From JAIRTY01 sp050257395 (lineage in GTDB: Bacteria > Actinomycetota > Actinomycetes > Streptosporangiales > Streptosporangiaceae): a stretch of DNA of 60,859 bases. Both the position numbers and the translations under genes were made by a program. Positions 32,651-41,297 of this stretch are shown here, piece after piece. The stretch is taken from NCBI GenBank assembly GCA_050257395.1, contig JBLMWU010000124.1, positions 1-60,859 on the forward strand. Reading direction: 5' to 3'. Each line of letters begins with the position of its first letter. The first letter of the stretch is position 1. The notes below the pieces were generated by a model, which saw only the letters and a list, made by a program, of their open reading frames with translations, searched no databases and was not told the origin of the DNA.

Positions 32651-33889
32651 ATGACAGCGCCGGACCAGACGCCGGGCGCACCGGCAGGCGAGGCCCCGGC
32701 GGCAGCCGCCGGGCCGGGCTCCGCCGTGCCCGGGGCCAGGGTCCGCCCCGAGACCGTCCAGCGGCTGGAACGGGCCATGGGCGCGCTCGGCACCGCCGCC
32801 ATGGCCTCGATGGAGCAGCGGCTGCCCTGGTTCCGGGCCATGACGGCGGAGAACCGGTCCTGGATCGGGCTGGTCGCCCAGGCCGGCATCGCCGCGTTCG
32901 TGGACTGGATCAAGCATCCGGAGCGGAGCCGCCCGGCCGTGGCCGGCGAGGTGTTCGGCACCGCGCCCCGGGACCTGGCCCGGTCGGTCACCCTCCAGCA
33001 GACCGTGGAGATGGTCCGGATCACCATCGACGTGGTCGAGACCCAGGTGGACGAGCTCGCCGACCCGGGGGGCGAGGCCGAGCTGCGCGAGGCGGTGCTG
33101 CGCTACACCCGGGAGATCGCCTTCGCCGCTGCCCAGGTGTACGCGCGCACCGCGGAGGCACGCGGCGCCTGGGACGCCCGGCTGGAGGCCCTGGTCGTCG
33201 ACTCGCTGGTCCGCGGCGAGGTGGAGGAGGGCCTGGGTTCCTGGGCCTCGGCGCTCAACTGGTCCTCCTCCCCCGTCGCGGTGATCGCCGGCCACACCGG
33301 CGACACCGAGCCCGAGGGCATCATCGAGGAGCTGCGGGTGCTCGCCCGCCGCGCCCGGCTCGACCTGCTCGCCGGGGTGCAGGGCCACCGGCTGGTGGTG
33401 GTGCTCGGCGGTACCCCCGACCCGGCGGGCGCCACCCGCCAGTTCGCCGCGCACTTCGGGCCGGGCCCGGTCGTGGTCGGCCCGGTCGTCCCCGATCTGC
33501 AGGCCGCCAGCCGGTCCGCGGCCGCCGCGCTGGCGGGCCTGCGGGCCGCGCCGGCCTGGCCGGACTCGCCCAGGCCGGTGCAGGCGCACGACCTGCTGCC
33601 CGAGCGGGCGCTCGACGCGGACGAGACGGCCCGGGCCGAGCTCATCGAGGACGTGTACGAGCCGCTGCTGAGCGGCGGCTCGGCCCTGGTGGAGACCGTC
33701 GTCACCTACCTGGAGCAGGGCTTCTCGCTGGAGGCGACGGCACGGCTGCTGTTCGTGCACCCCAACACGGTGCGCTACCGGCTGCGCCGGGTGAGTGAGC
33801 TGACCGGGCTGGTGCCCTCGGACGGGCGGGGCGGATTCACCCTCTGGGTCGCGATCGTCCTCGGTCGCCTGATTCACAAGCGAACATAG
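32651..33889 (+). CDS. fasR: PucR-family activator FasR
   Basis: 412 residues. N-terminal helical region (RPETVQRLERAMGALGTAAMASMEQRLPWFRAMTAENRSWIGLVAQAGI), a GGDEF-like central region (about 190-310) and a C-terminal PucR helix-turn-helix (YLEQGFSLEATARLLFVHPNTVRYRLRRVSELTG, about 356-389). In Streptomyces the protein in this place, FasR, activates transcription of the fab operon. Its stop is 86 nt before fabD, the presumed target region. ATG 32651. Confidence 0.93.
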   Translation: MTAPDQTPGAPAGEAPAAAAGPGSAVPGARVRPETVQRLERAMGALGTAAMASMEQRLPWFRAMTAENRSWIGLVAQAGIAAFVDWIKHPERSRPAVAGEVFGTAPRDLARSVTLQQTVEMVRITIDVVETQVDELADPGGEAELREAVLRYTREIAFAAAQVYARTAEARGAWDARLEALVVDSLVRGEVEEGLGSWASALNWSSSPVAVIAGHTGDTEPEGIIEELRVLARRARLDLLAGVQGHRLVVVLGGTPDPAGATRQFAAHFGPGPVVVGPVVPDLQAASRSAAAALAGLRAAPAWPDSPRPVQAHDLLPERALDADETARAELIEDVYEPLLSGGSALVETVVTYLEQGFSLEATARLLFVHPNTVRYRLRRVSELTGLVPSDGRGGFTLWVAIVLGRLIHKRT

Positions 33890-33975
33890 CTTGGAGGTTT
33901 TCTACAGAATCGGCCCGCAGAAGTTCGTACCGTTCGACAGACATGTATCGGACTCCTACAGTGCAGTGTAAGAGC
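33890..33975 (+). promoter_or_regulatory. fabD promoter region (probable FasR target)
   Basis: An 86-nt gap less GC-rich than its flanks. TACAGT (33957-33962) is a possible -10, which would leave a very short leader; no clear -35 (weak TTCGAC at 33933-33938), consistent with an activator-dependent promoter. No strong ribosome site before ATG 33976. Confidence 0.4.
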
Positions 33976-35169
33976 ATGCTGCTCATCGCCGCGCCCGGTC
34001 AGGGCGCCCAGACCCCCGGCTTCCTGCAGCCCTGGCTGGAACTGCCCGGTCTCGGCAGCCAGCTGGCCGCCTGGTCCGAGCTGGCTGGCTGTGACCTCAT
34101 CCGGTACGGCACCACCGCCAGCGCGGAGGAGATCACCGACACCGCCATCGCACAGCCGCTGCTGGTGGCGGCGGCCATCGCGGTGGCCGGCGCGCTCGGC
34201 GGCGGGCTGGAGCAGACCCGGCGGCAGGCGGGGGCGGCAGCGGGGCACAGCGTGGGCGAGCTGGCGGCCGGCGCGATCGGCGGGGTGATCAGCCCGGAGG
34301 ACGCCATGCGGCTGGTCTCCGTGCGCGGCCGGGCCATGGCCAAGGCCGCCGCTGCCGAGCCCACCGGCATGACCGCGGTGCTGGGCGGTGACGAGGCCGA
34401 GGTGCTGGCCGCGATCGAGGCGCACGGCCTGACCCCGGCGAACATCAACGGCGCCGGCCAGATCGTCGCCGCGGGCACCCGGGAGCAGCTGGCCGCGTTC
34501 GCGGCGCAGCCGCCCGCCGGGGCGCGGCTGCGGCCGCTGCAGGTGGCGGGCGCCTTCCACACCCGGCACATGGAGCCGGCGGTGGCGGCGCTGCGGGAGG
34601 CGGCCGCCGGGATCGAGACCTTCGACCCGGAGATCGTGGTGCTGTCCAACCGCGACGGCGCGGCCGTGCGGTCCGGCAGCGACTGGCTGGACCGCGTCAC
34701 CGGCCAGGTCAGCGCGCCGGTGCGGTGGAACCTGTGCATGCGCACCATGAGCGCGCTCGGCGTGACCGCCCTCATCGAGCTCACCCCGGCGGGCACCCTG
34801 ACCGGTCTGGCCCGGCGGGCGCTGCCCGGGGTCGCGCTGGCCGCGGTCAAGACCCCGGCCGACCTGGACGCCGCCCGCGCCCTGATCGCCCAGCACGGCA
34901 CGCCGGACCCGCACGAGGACGCCCACGCGCCCGAGTGGCGGCTGCTGGTGGCCCCCCAGGACGGCACGTTCCGGGCGGGCGACGGCGCCGCGGCACCGGG
35001 GGCGGTCGTCCCCCCGGGGACCGCCCTGGGGCACGTGCAGGTGCGCTCGGCGCAGCACGCCATCAGCCCCGCCTTCCCCGCCCGGATCCTGGAATGGCTG
35101 GTGGAGGACGGCGACCCGGTCAACGCCGGCCAGCCGCTGGTCCGCCTCGAGCCGGAACCGGCGCAGTGA
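33976..35169 (+). CDS. fabD: Malonyl-CoA:ACP transacylase with extra C-terminal biotinyl/lipoyl-like domain
   Basis: 397 residues; moves malonyl from CoA to AcpP. Catalytic Ser92 in GHSVGE, oxyanion loop GQGAQ (8-12), Arg117 and His195 (GAFHTRHM) are present; residues 1 to about 310 are a complete FabD. Residues 320-397 add WRLLVAPQDGTFRA ... GTALGHVQV ... ISPAFPARILEWLVEDGDPVNAGQPLVRLEP, which has the barrel-sandwich pattern of biotinyl/lipoyl domains. The lysine of the usual MKM or DK turn is replaced (RSAQHA), so it should not carry biotin. ATG 33976 is chosen because it gives the family start MLLIAAPGQG; an upstream in-frame ATG at 33943 is possible. Confidence 0.93.
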   Translation: MLLIAAPGQGAQTPGFLQPWLELPGLGSQLAAWSELAGCDLIRYGTTASAEEITDTAIAQPLLVAAAIAVAGALGGGLEQTRRQAGAAAGHSVGELAAGAIGGVISPEDAMRLVSVRGRAMAKAAAAEPTGMTAVLGGDEAEVLAAIEAHGLTPANINGAGQIVAAGTREQLAAFAAQPPAGARLRPLQVAGAFHTRHMEPAVAALREAAAGIETFDPEIVVLSNRDGAAVRSGSDWLDRVTGQVSAPVRWNLCMRTMSALGVTALIELTPAGTLTGLARRALPGVALAAVKTPADLDAARALIAQHGTPDPHEDAHAPEWRLLVAPQDGTFRAGDGAAAPGAVVPPGTALGHVQVRSAQHAISPAFPARILEWLVEDGDPVNAGQPLVRLEPEPAQ

Positions 35170-35221
35170 CGTCCGCAGCGAGCACCCCCGAGAACGGAAC
35201 GAGCAGGAGGGCCGAACCCCC

Positions 35222-36190
35222 ATGCGACTGAGCGAGGGCGCCCCGGGCACCCGGATCCTGGCATTCGGCGGCTACCAGCCGCCCACCGTCGTCACCAACG
35301 ACGACCTGGCCAAGACGGTGGAGACCAGCGACGAGTGGATCCGTTCCCGGGTGGGCATCGAGAGCCGGCGGATCGCCGGGCCGGACGAGAGCCTGGCCGA
35401 CATGGCGGTCGCCGCCGGCGGCAAGGCGCTGGCCGCCAGCGGCCTGTCCCCCGCCGACATCGACCTGGTGATCGTGGCCACCTGCACGCCCGAGGCGCCC
35501 ATCCCCAACACCGCGGCCACCGTCGCCACCCGGCTCGGCATCGCGGCCCCGGGCGCCTACGACCTGAACGCGGCCTGCGCGGGGTTCAGCTACGCCCTCG
35601 CCACCGCCAGCGACGCCGTCCGCTGCGGCACCGCCCGGCACGTGCTGGTGATCGGCGCCGAGAAGCTCTCCCAGTGGGTCGACTGGACCGACCGGTCCAC
35701 CTGCATCATCTTCGCTGACGGGGCCGGGGCGGCCGTGGTCGGGCCGCTGGCCGAGGCGGGCGACCCGCCGGGCATCGGCCCGGTCGTGTGGGGCAGCGAC
35801 GGCAACCTGGCCGACAAGATCGCGATCGCCGACCGGAACTCGTTCATCGTGCAGGAGGGCCAGGCGGTGTTCCGCTGGGCGACCACCGCGCTGCACCCGG
35901 TCGCCCGGGAGGCGTGCGCGCGGGCCGGGGTGGACCCGTCCAGCCTGGCCGCGTTCATCCCGCACCAGGCGAACCTGCGGATCATCGAGGCCATCGCGCG
36001 CAGGCTGGGCGCCCCGCAGGCCACCGTCGCCACCGACATCGTGCAGGCGGGCAACACGTCGTCGGCGTCGATCCCGCTGGCGCTGTCCCGCATGCTCGAG
36101 CGCGGTGAGATCCCCTCCGGCGCGCCCGTCCTGCTGCTGGCCTTCGGCGCAGGCATCAGCTATGCGGCGCAGGTGATCACGGTACCCTGA
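35222..36190 (+). CDS. fabH: Beta-ketoacyl-ACP synthase III
   Basis: 322 residues; condenses an acyl-CoA primer with malonyl-AcpP to begin chains. Catalytic triad Cys119 (NAACAGF), His248 (IPHQANLR) and Asn278 (AGNTSSAS). The SDEWIRSRVGIESRR region is typical. Initiates either straight or branched chains depending on pocket; actinomycete FabH enzymes often use branched primers. 52 nt after fabD; second gene of the operon. Confidence 0.97.
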   Translation: MRLSEGAPGTRILAFGGYQPPTVVTNDDLAKTVETSDEWIRSRVGIESRRIAGPDESLADMAVAAGGKALAASGLSPADIDLVIVATCTPEAPIPNTAATVATRLGIAAPGAYDLNAACAGFSYALATASDAVRCGTARHVLVIGAEKLSQWVDWTDRSTCIIFADGAGAAVVGPLAEAGDPPGIGPVVWGSDGNLADKIAIADRNSFIVQEGQAVFRWATTALHPVAREACARAGVDPSSLAAFIPHQANLRIIEAIARRLGAPQATVATDIVQAGNTSSASIPLALSRMLERGEIPSGAPVLLLAFGAGISYAAQVITVP

Positions 36191-36270
36191 CCCCGTTTCA
36201 CGGCCGGGACGCAAGCCAGCGCCCGGCCAGCCAGGAAACACCAGACCCCCAACGAAAGGGAGACAGGCAG

Positions 36271-36525
36271 ATGGCCATGACCGACCAGGAGATCCTGACC
36301 GGCCTCGGCGAGATCGTCGACGAAGTGGCCGGCGTGCCCGCCGACCAGGTCACCCCGGACAAGAGCTTCGTGGACGACCTCGACATCGACTCGCTGTCCA
36401 TGGTGGAGATCGCGGTAGCCGCCCAGGACAAGTTCGGCGTCGAGATCCCCGACGACCAGCTCAAGAACCTCAAGACCGTCCAGGACGTCATCGACTACGT
36501 CAAGAACGCGGGCGTCACGGCCTGA
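36271..36525 (+). CDS. acpP: Acyl carrier protein
   Basis: 84 residues, acidic, four-helix ACP. Phosphopantetheine attachment Ser41 in DDLDIDSLSMVEI. GAAAGGGAG precedes ATG 36271. Type II fatty-acid carrier between fabH and fabF. Confidence 0.97.
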   Translation: MAMTDQEILTGLGEIVDEVAGVPADQVTPDKSFVDDLDIDSLSMVEIAVAAQDKFGVEIPDDQLKNLKTVQDVIDYVKNAGVTA

Positions 36526-36594
36526 CAGCCGCCGGCCCCGCCCCGGCGGGCGGGGCCTCGCGCACCGCGGTAAGCAACGCAAGGAGCGATAACA

Positions 36595-37842
36595 GTGCAG
36601 GCAGACCAGCCACGCGTCGTCGTCACCGGTCTCGGCGTGACCTCGCCACTGGGCGGTGACGTGGCCTCCACCTGGACATCGCTGCTGGCCGGGCGCAGCG
36701 GCGCGCAGCCGTTCCCCGAGGACTGGGCACCGGATCTGCCGGTGCAGTTCGCCGCGCCCGCCGCGGTCGACCCGGCGACGGTGCTCGACCGCGTGCAGGC
36801 GCGGCGGCTGGACCGCTGCGAGCAGCTCGCCCTCGTCGCCGCCCGGGAGGCCTGGGCCAGCGCCGGCGCCCCGGAGGTCGCCCCGGAGCGGCTCGGGGTC
36901 GTCGTGTCGAGCGGCATCGGCGGGGTGTCCTCCACCCTGGCCGCGTACGACACGCTCAAGGAGAAGGGCTGGCAACGGCTCTCCCCGTTCACCGTGCCGA
37001 TGCTCATGCCCAACGGCTCAGCGGGCTGGATCGGCATCGAGCTCGGCGCGCGGGCCGGCATCCACACCACGGTCAGCGCCTGCGCGTCCGGCGCGGAGGC
37101 GATCGCCTACGCCATCGACATGATCCGCCTTGGCCGGGCCGACGTCGTGGTCGCGGGCGGGACCGAGGCGGCGATCATCCCGCTGAACCTGGCGGCGTTC
37201 GCGGCCATGCGCGCCCTGTCGCTGCGCAACGACGAGCCGCAGCGGGCTTCCCGGCCGTTCGACAAGGGCCGGGACGGCTTCGTGCTGGGCGAGGGCGCGG
37301 GCATCGTGGTGCTGGAGTCGGCGGAGCACGCGGCCAGGCGCGGCGCCCAGGTCCACGCGGTCGCGGCCGGCGCCGGCTACTCGGCGGACGCCCACCACAT
37401 CGCGCAGCCGGAACCCGACGGGGCCGGCATCACCCTGGCGGTCCAGCGCACGCTCGCGGACGCCAGGCTGAACCCGGAGCAGATCGTGCACGTCAACGCG
37501 CACGCCACCTCCACCCCGGCCGGGGATGTGGTCGAGACCCAGGCGATCGCCGCGGCGCTCGGCGGCGCCGCCGGGGGCGTGGTGGCCTCGGCCACCAAGT
37601 CCATGACCGGTCACCTGCTCGGCGGTGCGGGTGCGCTGGAATCGGTGGCCACCATCCTCGCCCTGCGCGAGCGGGTCGCGCCGCCGACCATCAACCTGGA
37701 CGACCCCGACGACGGTCTCGCGGTCCAGATCGCCACCGAGCCGCGGGAGCTCAAGCCCCGCAGCAGCGCGCCGATGGCGGCGCTGAACAACTCGTTCGGC
37801 TTCGGCGGGCACAACGTGTCGCTCGCCTTCACCGTCGCCTGA
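36595..37842 (+). CDS. fabF: Beta-ketoacyl-ACP synthase II
   Basis: 415 residues; elongates acyl-AcpP with malonyl-AcpP. Catalytic Cys163 (SACASGAEA), His303 (NAHATSTPAGD) and His340 (TGHLLGGAGALE). GTG start with AAGGAG upstream. Normal length. Fourth gene of the fab operon, 30 nt before accD. Confidence 0.97.
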   Translation: MQADQPRVVVTGLGVTSPLGGDVASTWTSLLAGRSGAQPFPEDWAPDLPVQFAAPAAVDPATVLDRVQARRLDRCEQLALVAAREAWASAGAPEVAPERLGVVVSSGIGGVSSTLAAYDTLKEKGWQRLSPFTVPMLMPNGSAGWIGIELGARAGIHTTVSACASGAEAIAYAIDMIRLGRADVVVAGGTEAAIIPLNLAAFAAMRALSLRNDEPQRASRPFDKGRDGFVLGEGAGIVVLESAEHAARRGAQVHAVAAGAGYSADAHHIAQPEPDGAGITLAVQRTLADARLNPEQIVHVNAHATSTPAGDVVETQAIAAALGGAAGGVVASATKSMTGHLLGGAGALESVATILALRERVAPPTINLDDPDDGLAVQIATEPRELKPRSSAPMAALNNSFGFGGHNVSLAFTVA

Positions 37843-37871
37843 CCCAGCTCCGCGACCAGAGGGGGACCGCC

Positions 37872-39359
37872 GTGACCGTTCTTGACAGCCGCCCGCCCGC
37901 AGCCGCCCCGGCCCCGGCGGACAGCCGCCCGGCCGGCCTCAGCCGGGACCCGGAGGCCCGGCTGGAGGCGCTTTTCGATCCCGGCACGCTGCAGCTGCTG
38001 ACGCCGCACGACGCGAGCGGGGCGCTGGCCGCCACCGGCGCGATCGGCGGGAACCTGGCGGTGGCCTTCGCGAGCGACCCGCGGGTGCAGGGCGGCGCGA
38101 TGGGCAGCGCGGGCTGCGCGGCGATCGTGGCCGCCTACGACGAGGCGCTCGCGCAGGGTGCGCCGGTGATCGGGCTGTGGCACTCCGGCGGCGCGCGGCT
38201 GCGCGAGGGCGTGGAGAGCCTGCACGCGGTCGGCCAGGTGTTCGCGGCCATGACCAGGGCGTCCGGGGTGGTGCCGCAGATCTCCGTAGTGCTCGGGGCG
38301 GCCGCGGGCGGCGCCGCGTACGGCCCGGCCCTCACCGACCTGGTGATCCTGTCCGAGCAGGGCCGGATCTTCGTGACCGGGCCCGACGTGGTGCGCAGTG
38401 TGACCGGCGAGGACGTGGACATGGCCCGCCTCGGCGGGCCGGAGCCGCACAGCCGCCGGTCCGGCGTGGTGCACATCGTCGCGGCCACCGACGCCGACGC
38501 GATCGGCCGGGCCCGCGACCTGGCCGTGCTGCTGGCCGCGCAGGGCAGCGTGGACCTGCGCAAGGTCCAGCTCGACAGCGTGCAGGCCGAGACCCTGCAC
38601 CTGGAGACGCGCGGCCGCGACGGCAACGACCTGTCCTCGTTCCTGCCGGAGTCCCCGCGCCGGGCCTACGACGTCAAGCCGCTGCTCGGCGCCCTGCTGG
38701 ACGAGCCGGGCATTGAGCTGCACCCGCGCTGGGCACCCAACGTGGTCACCATGCTGGGCAGGCTGGCCGGCCGCACGGTCGGCGTGGTCGCCAACAACCC
38801 GCTGCGGCTCGGCGGCTGCCTGGACGCCACCTCGGCCGAGAAGGCCGCCCGGTTCGTGCGGATGTGCGACGCGTTCGGTGTGCCGCTGGTCGTGGTCGTG
38901 GACGTGCCCGGCTACCTGCCCGGCGTGGGCCAGGAGTGGGACGGCGTGGTCCGCCGCGGCGCCAAGCTGCTGCACGCGTTCGCCGAGGCGACGGTGCCCC
39001 GGATCACGCTGGTGACCCGGAAGGTCTACGGCGGCGCCTACATCGCCATGAACTCCCGCGCGCTGGGGGCCACCCGGGTGTTCGCCTGGCGGGGTGCCGA
39101 GGTGGGGGTGATGGGCGCGGTGGCCGCCATCCGCATCCTGCACCGCCGCACCCTGGCCGGCGTGCCGCCGGAGAAGATCGGGGAAGTGGAGGCGCAGCTC
39201 GCGGCGGAGCACGAGCGGGAGTCTGGCGGGCTGGCGCGGGCCCAGGCACTCGGGGTGATCGACGGGATCATCGAGCCGTCCCGGACCCGGGAGGCGATCG
39301 CCCGGGCCATCGCCGAGGCGCCGCAGCGCCGTGGCGCGCACGGCAACATTCCGCTCTGA
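37872..39359 (+). CDS. accD6: Acyl-CoA carboxylase beta subunit (AccD6-like)
   Basis: 495 residues. Carboxyltransferase with both crotonase halves: GLWHSGGARLREGVESLHA (about 105-123) and VLGAAAGGAAYGPALTDL in the N half; VVDVPGYLPGVGQEWDGVVRRGAKLLHAFAEATVPRITLVTRKVYGGAYIAMNSRALG in the C half. Placement after fabF matches mycobacterial accD6, whose product makes malonyl-CoA. The biotin-carboxylase alpha subunit is not in the window. GTG start after AGAGGGGGA. Acetyl- versus propionyl-CoA preference is inferred from context only. Confidence 0.92.
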   Translation: MTVLDSRPPAAAPAPADSRPAGLSRDPEARLEALFDPGTLQLLTPHDASGALAATGAIGGNLAVAFASDPRVQGGAMGSAGCAAIVAAYDEALAQGAPVIGLWHSGGARLREGVESLHAVGQVFAAMTRASGVVPQISVVLGAAAGGAAYGPALTDLVILSEQGRIFVTGPDVVRSVTGEDVDMARLGGPEPHSRRSGVVHIVAATDADAIGRARDLAVLLAAQGSVDLRKVQLDSVQAETLHLETRGRDGNDLSSFLPESPRRAYDVKPLLGALLDEPGIELHPRWAPNVVTMLGRLAGRTVGVVANNPLRLGGCLDATSAEKAARFVRMCDAFGVPLVVVVDVPGYLPGVGQEWDGVVRRGAKLLHAFAEATVPRITLVTRKVYGGAYIAMNSRALGATRVFAWRGAEVGVMGAVAAIRILHRRTLAGVPPEKIGEVEAQLAAEHERESGGLARAQALGVIDGIIEPSRTREAIARAIAEAPQRRGAHGNIPL

Positions 39360-39567
39360 CCGGGCATCTGGCACCATTTAGGGCATGCCCTGCCGATCTT
39401 CAGCCTGCTGCGCGTCGCCCGGACGGGCGTACCGCGGCGTTGTCGTCGTCACGCATAGCTCCGCTATGCCCTCCTCCTCCGCCTTGCGGTCCCCCACCCG
39501 CCTCCCCCTTCCCCCTTCACTTGCCGCCGCTCGCGACGGCCAAGACCGACAGGACACGCCCTAGACG
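39360..39567 (+). repeat. Intergenic stretch with REP-like hairpin
   Basis: No gene seen. GCATAGC-TCC-GCTATGC (39451-39467) is a perfect 7-bp stem, flanked by GGGCATGCCC (39382-39391) and by C/T-rich runs (CCTCCTCCTCC, CCCCCTTCCCCC). It differs in composition from nearby spacers and looks like a repetitive extragenic element; it could also end the fab operon transcript. Confidence 0.4.
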
Positions 39568-40233
39568 ATGGAACGGCTGCTGGTGGTCGAGCATGACCAC
39601 GACGCCCCGGCAGGCCTGCTCGCGGGGTGGGCGGCGGGCCGGGGGCTGAAACTGGACACGGTCCGGCTGCACGCGGGCGACGCGCTGCCGGGCTCACCCG
39701 CGGACTGCGAGGCTGCGGTGGTGCTCGGCTCCGAGCAGACCGCCTACGACGACACGGTGCCCTGGCTGGCCGGCGAGCTCGCGTTCGTCCGGGCCCTGGT
39801 GGAGGCCGGCGTGCCGGTGCTGGGCATCTGCTTCGGCGGCCAGGTGCTCGCCCGGGTGCTCGGCGCCCGGGTGTACCGGCTGCCCGTGCCCGAGATCGGC
39901 TGGGTGCAGGCCCGGACCCGGTCCCCGGGGCTGGCGGCCGGGCCGTGGCTGTCCTGGCACCGGGACGCGTTCGACCTGCCGCCGGGGGCGGCCGAGCTGG
40001 CCGCCAGCGACGTGTCGCTGCAGGCGTTCGCCCTCGGCCCGCATGCCGGGCTGCAGTTCCACCCCGAGGCCACCGAGCCGATCGCGCGGGACTGGCTGGC
40101 CGGGGCGGACCCGCGGCCGGGCCCGGAGGTGACCGGGCCCATGTTCGAGACCGCGGGCGACGCGTGGGACCGGGCGGCGGCCAACGCGGGCCTGCTGTTC
40201 TCCGCCTGGCTCGACGGGACCCTGGCCCCCTGA
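39568..40233 (+). CDS. Class I glutamine amidotransferase-like protein
   Basis: 221 residues with a complete GATase triad: Cys88 in GICFGGQ, His165 and Glu167 in LQFHPEATE. The upstream VVLGSEQTAYDDTVPWLAGEL matches the group annotated as GMP synthase-like or type 1 glutamine amidotransferases. It lacks a synthase partner, so the acceptor is unknown. ATG start, no obvious ribosome site. Confidence 0.9.
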   Translation: MERLLVVEHDHDAPAGLLAGWAAGRGLKLDTVRLHAGDALPGSPADCEAAVVLGSEQTAYDDTVPWLAGELAFVRALVEAGVPVLGICFGGQVLARVLGARVYRLPVPEIGWVQARTRSPGLAAGPWLSWHRDAFDLPPGAAELAASDVSLQAFALGPHAGLQFHPEATEPIARDWLAGADPRPGPEVTGPMFETAGDAWDRAAANAGLLFSAWLDGTLAP

Positions 40234-40261
40234 GCACCGCGGGGGGCGGTAATGTGCCCGC

Positions 40262-40705
40262 GTGACTGTCAGCGTTGAAGTCCTCACGTCCGTGACGCCG
40301 GAGATCGTGGCAGCGTTCGGGCGGCTGGTGCCGCAGCTGTCCCGGTCGGCGCCGCCGCCCGACGCCGACGCCCTGGCCCGCATCGTCGGCTCCCCGGCCA
40401 TCACCCTGCTGATCGCCCGCAACGGGGAGGAGATCGCCGGCACGCTCACGCTGGCGGTCTTCCCGATCCCGACCGGCATCCGCGCCTTGATCGAGGATGT
40501 GGTCGTGGACGAGGCCGCCCGCGGGCTCGGCATCGGCGAGGCCCTGACCCGCAAGGCGATGGAGATCGCGAAGGAGGCCAGGGCCCGCACGGTGGACCTG
40601 ACCTCGCGGCCCTCCCGCGCCGCCGCCGGGCGGCTGTATGAGCGGGTCGGCTTCACCGAGCGCGACTCCCGCGTGTACCGCTACACGCTGCCCAGCGCCC
40701 CCTGA
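40262..40705 (+). CDS. GNAT acetyltransferase
   Basis: 147 residues. GNAT motif A: IEDVVVDEAARGLGIGEALTRKAMEIAKEARARTVDLTS with RGLGIG loop; motif B: AGRLYERVGFTERDSRVYRY. Substrate unknown. GTG start without ribosome site; TAATGT (40250-40255) six bases upstream suggests a leaderless transcript. Confidence 0.92.
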   Translation: MTVSVEVLTSVTPEIVAAFGRLVPQLSRSAPPPDADALARIVGSPAITLLIARNGEEIAGTLTLAVFPIPTGIRALIEDVVVDEAARGLGIGEALTRKAMEIAKEARARTVDLTSRPSRAAAGRLYERVGFTERDSRVYRYTLPSAP

Positions 40706-40725
40706 CCGCCCGGCCTGCGGGACAT

Positions 40726-40766
40726 GCACCGCCGCCCCGGCGGCCGGGCCGTCGGGGCGGCGGTGC
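40726..40766. terminator. Strong bidirectional hairpin
   Basis: GCACCGCCGCCCCG (40726-40739) and CGGGGCGGCGGTGC (40753-40766): 14-bp perfect stem, 13-nt loop, between the convergent GNAT and membrane-protein genes. No T-run; typical high-GC actinomycete stem. Confidence 0.75.
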
Positions 40767-40806
40767 GCAGCCGGGCCGCTGGCGCGCGGCCAGGCTGCCG
40801 TGCTGA

Positions 40807-41142
40807 TCAGGCGATGCGCCGCAGGCCGTGCTCCTTCTCGAGCGTCTCGGCCTCGTCGGCGGTCTTGCGGTACATGCCGCCGAAGAAGTCGAGGATCGCG
40901 CCCCAGAAGTAGGCTGCGCCCGCGACGATCAGGCCGGTCAGCGTGATGCCGATCCAGTTGGCGCGCACCGGGATGGCCCAGGCGGCGAACAGGCTGACGT
41001 TCAGCAGCCAGGCCCCCCCGATCCCGAGCGCCACCAGCACCAGCGCCTGCAGTTCGGGTGCGATCGCGACGAAGCGGCTGAAGACCTTCATGACCGCCAG
41101 CACCCCGAGCCCGAGCAGCGCCACGATGGCGAATGCGTACAT
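40807..41142 (-). CDS. Small integral membrane protein
   Basis: 111 residues, three predicted TM segments (about 2-20, 33-55, 62-84: AFAIVALLGLGVLAVM, LQALVLVALGIGGAWLLNVSLFAAW, WIGITLTGLIVAGAAYFWGAILDFF) and an acidic/basic cytosolic tail ADEAETLEKEHGLRRIA. GGAGGGG before the ATG. Resembles uncharacterised actinomycete membrane proteins; function unknown. Confidence 0.8.
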   Translation of the reverse strand: MYAFAIVALLGLGVLAVMKVFSRFVAIAPELQALVLVALGIGGAWLLNVSLFAAWAIPVRANWIGITLTGLIVAGAAYFWGAILDFFGGMYRKTADEAETLEKEHGLRRIA

Positions 41143-41297
41143 GGCCCCTCCTTAATCCTCCTGCTCCTAACCTCCGCCCGGCCGCGGGCCGGCCATCAGG
41201 GGCGAATGGCGGCAGCGGCAAGGCTTTGGGCCCTAAAAGGCGGAAACGGCGGGATGATCCCATGGCCGGGTGACGTGGCGCCCGCGCCGGGACGCCC

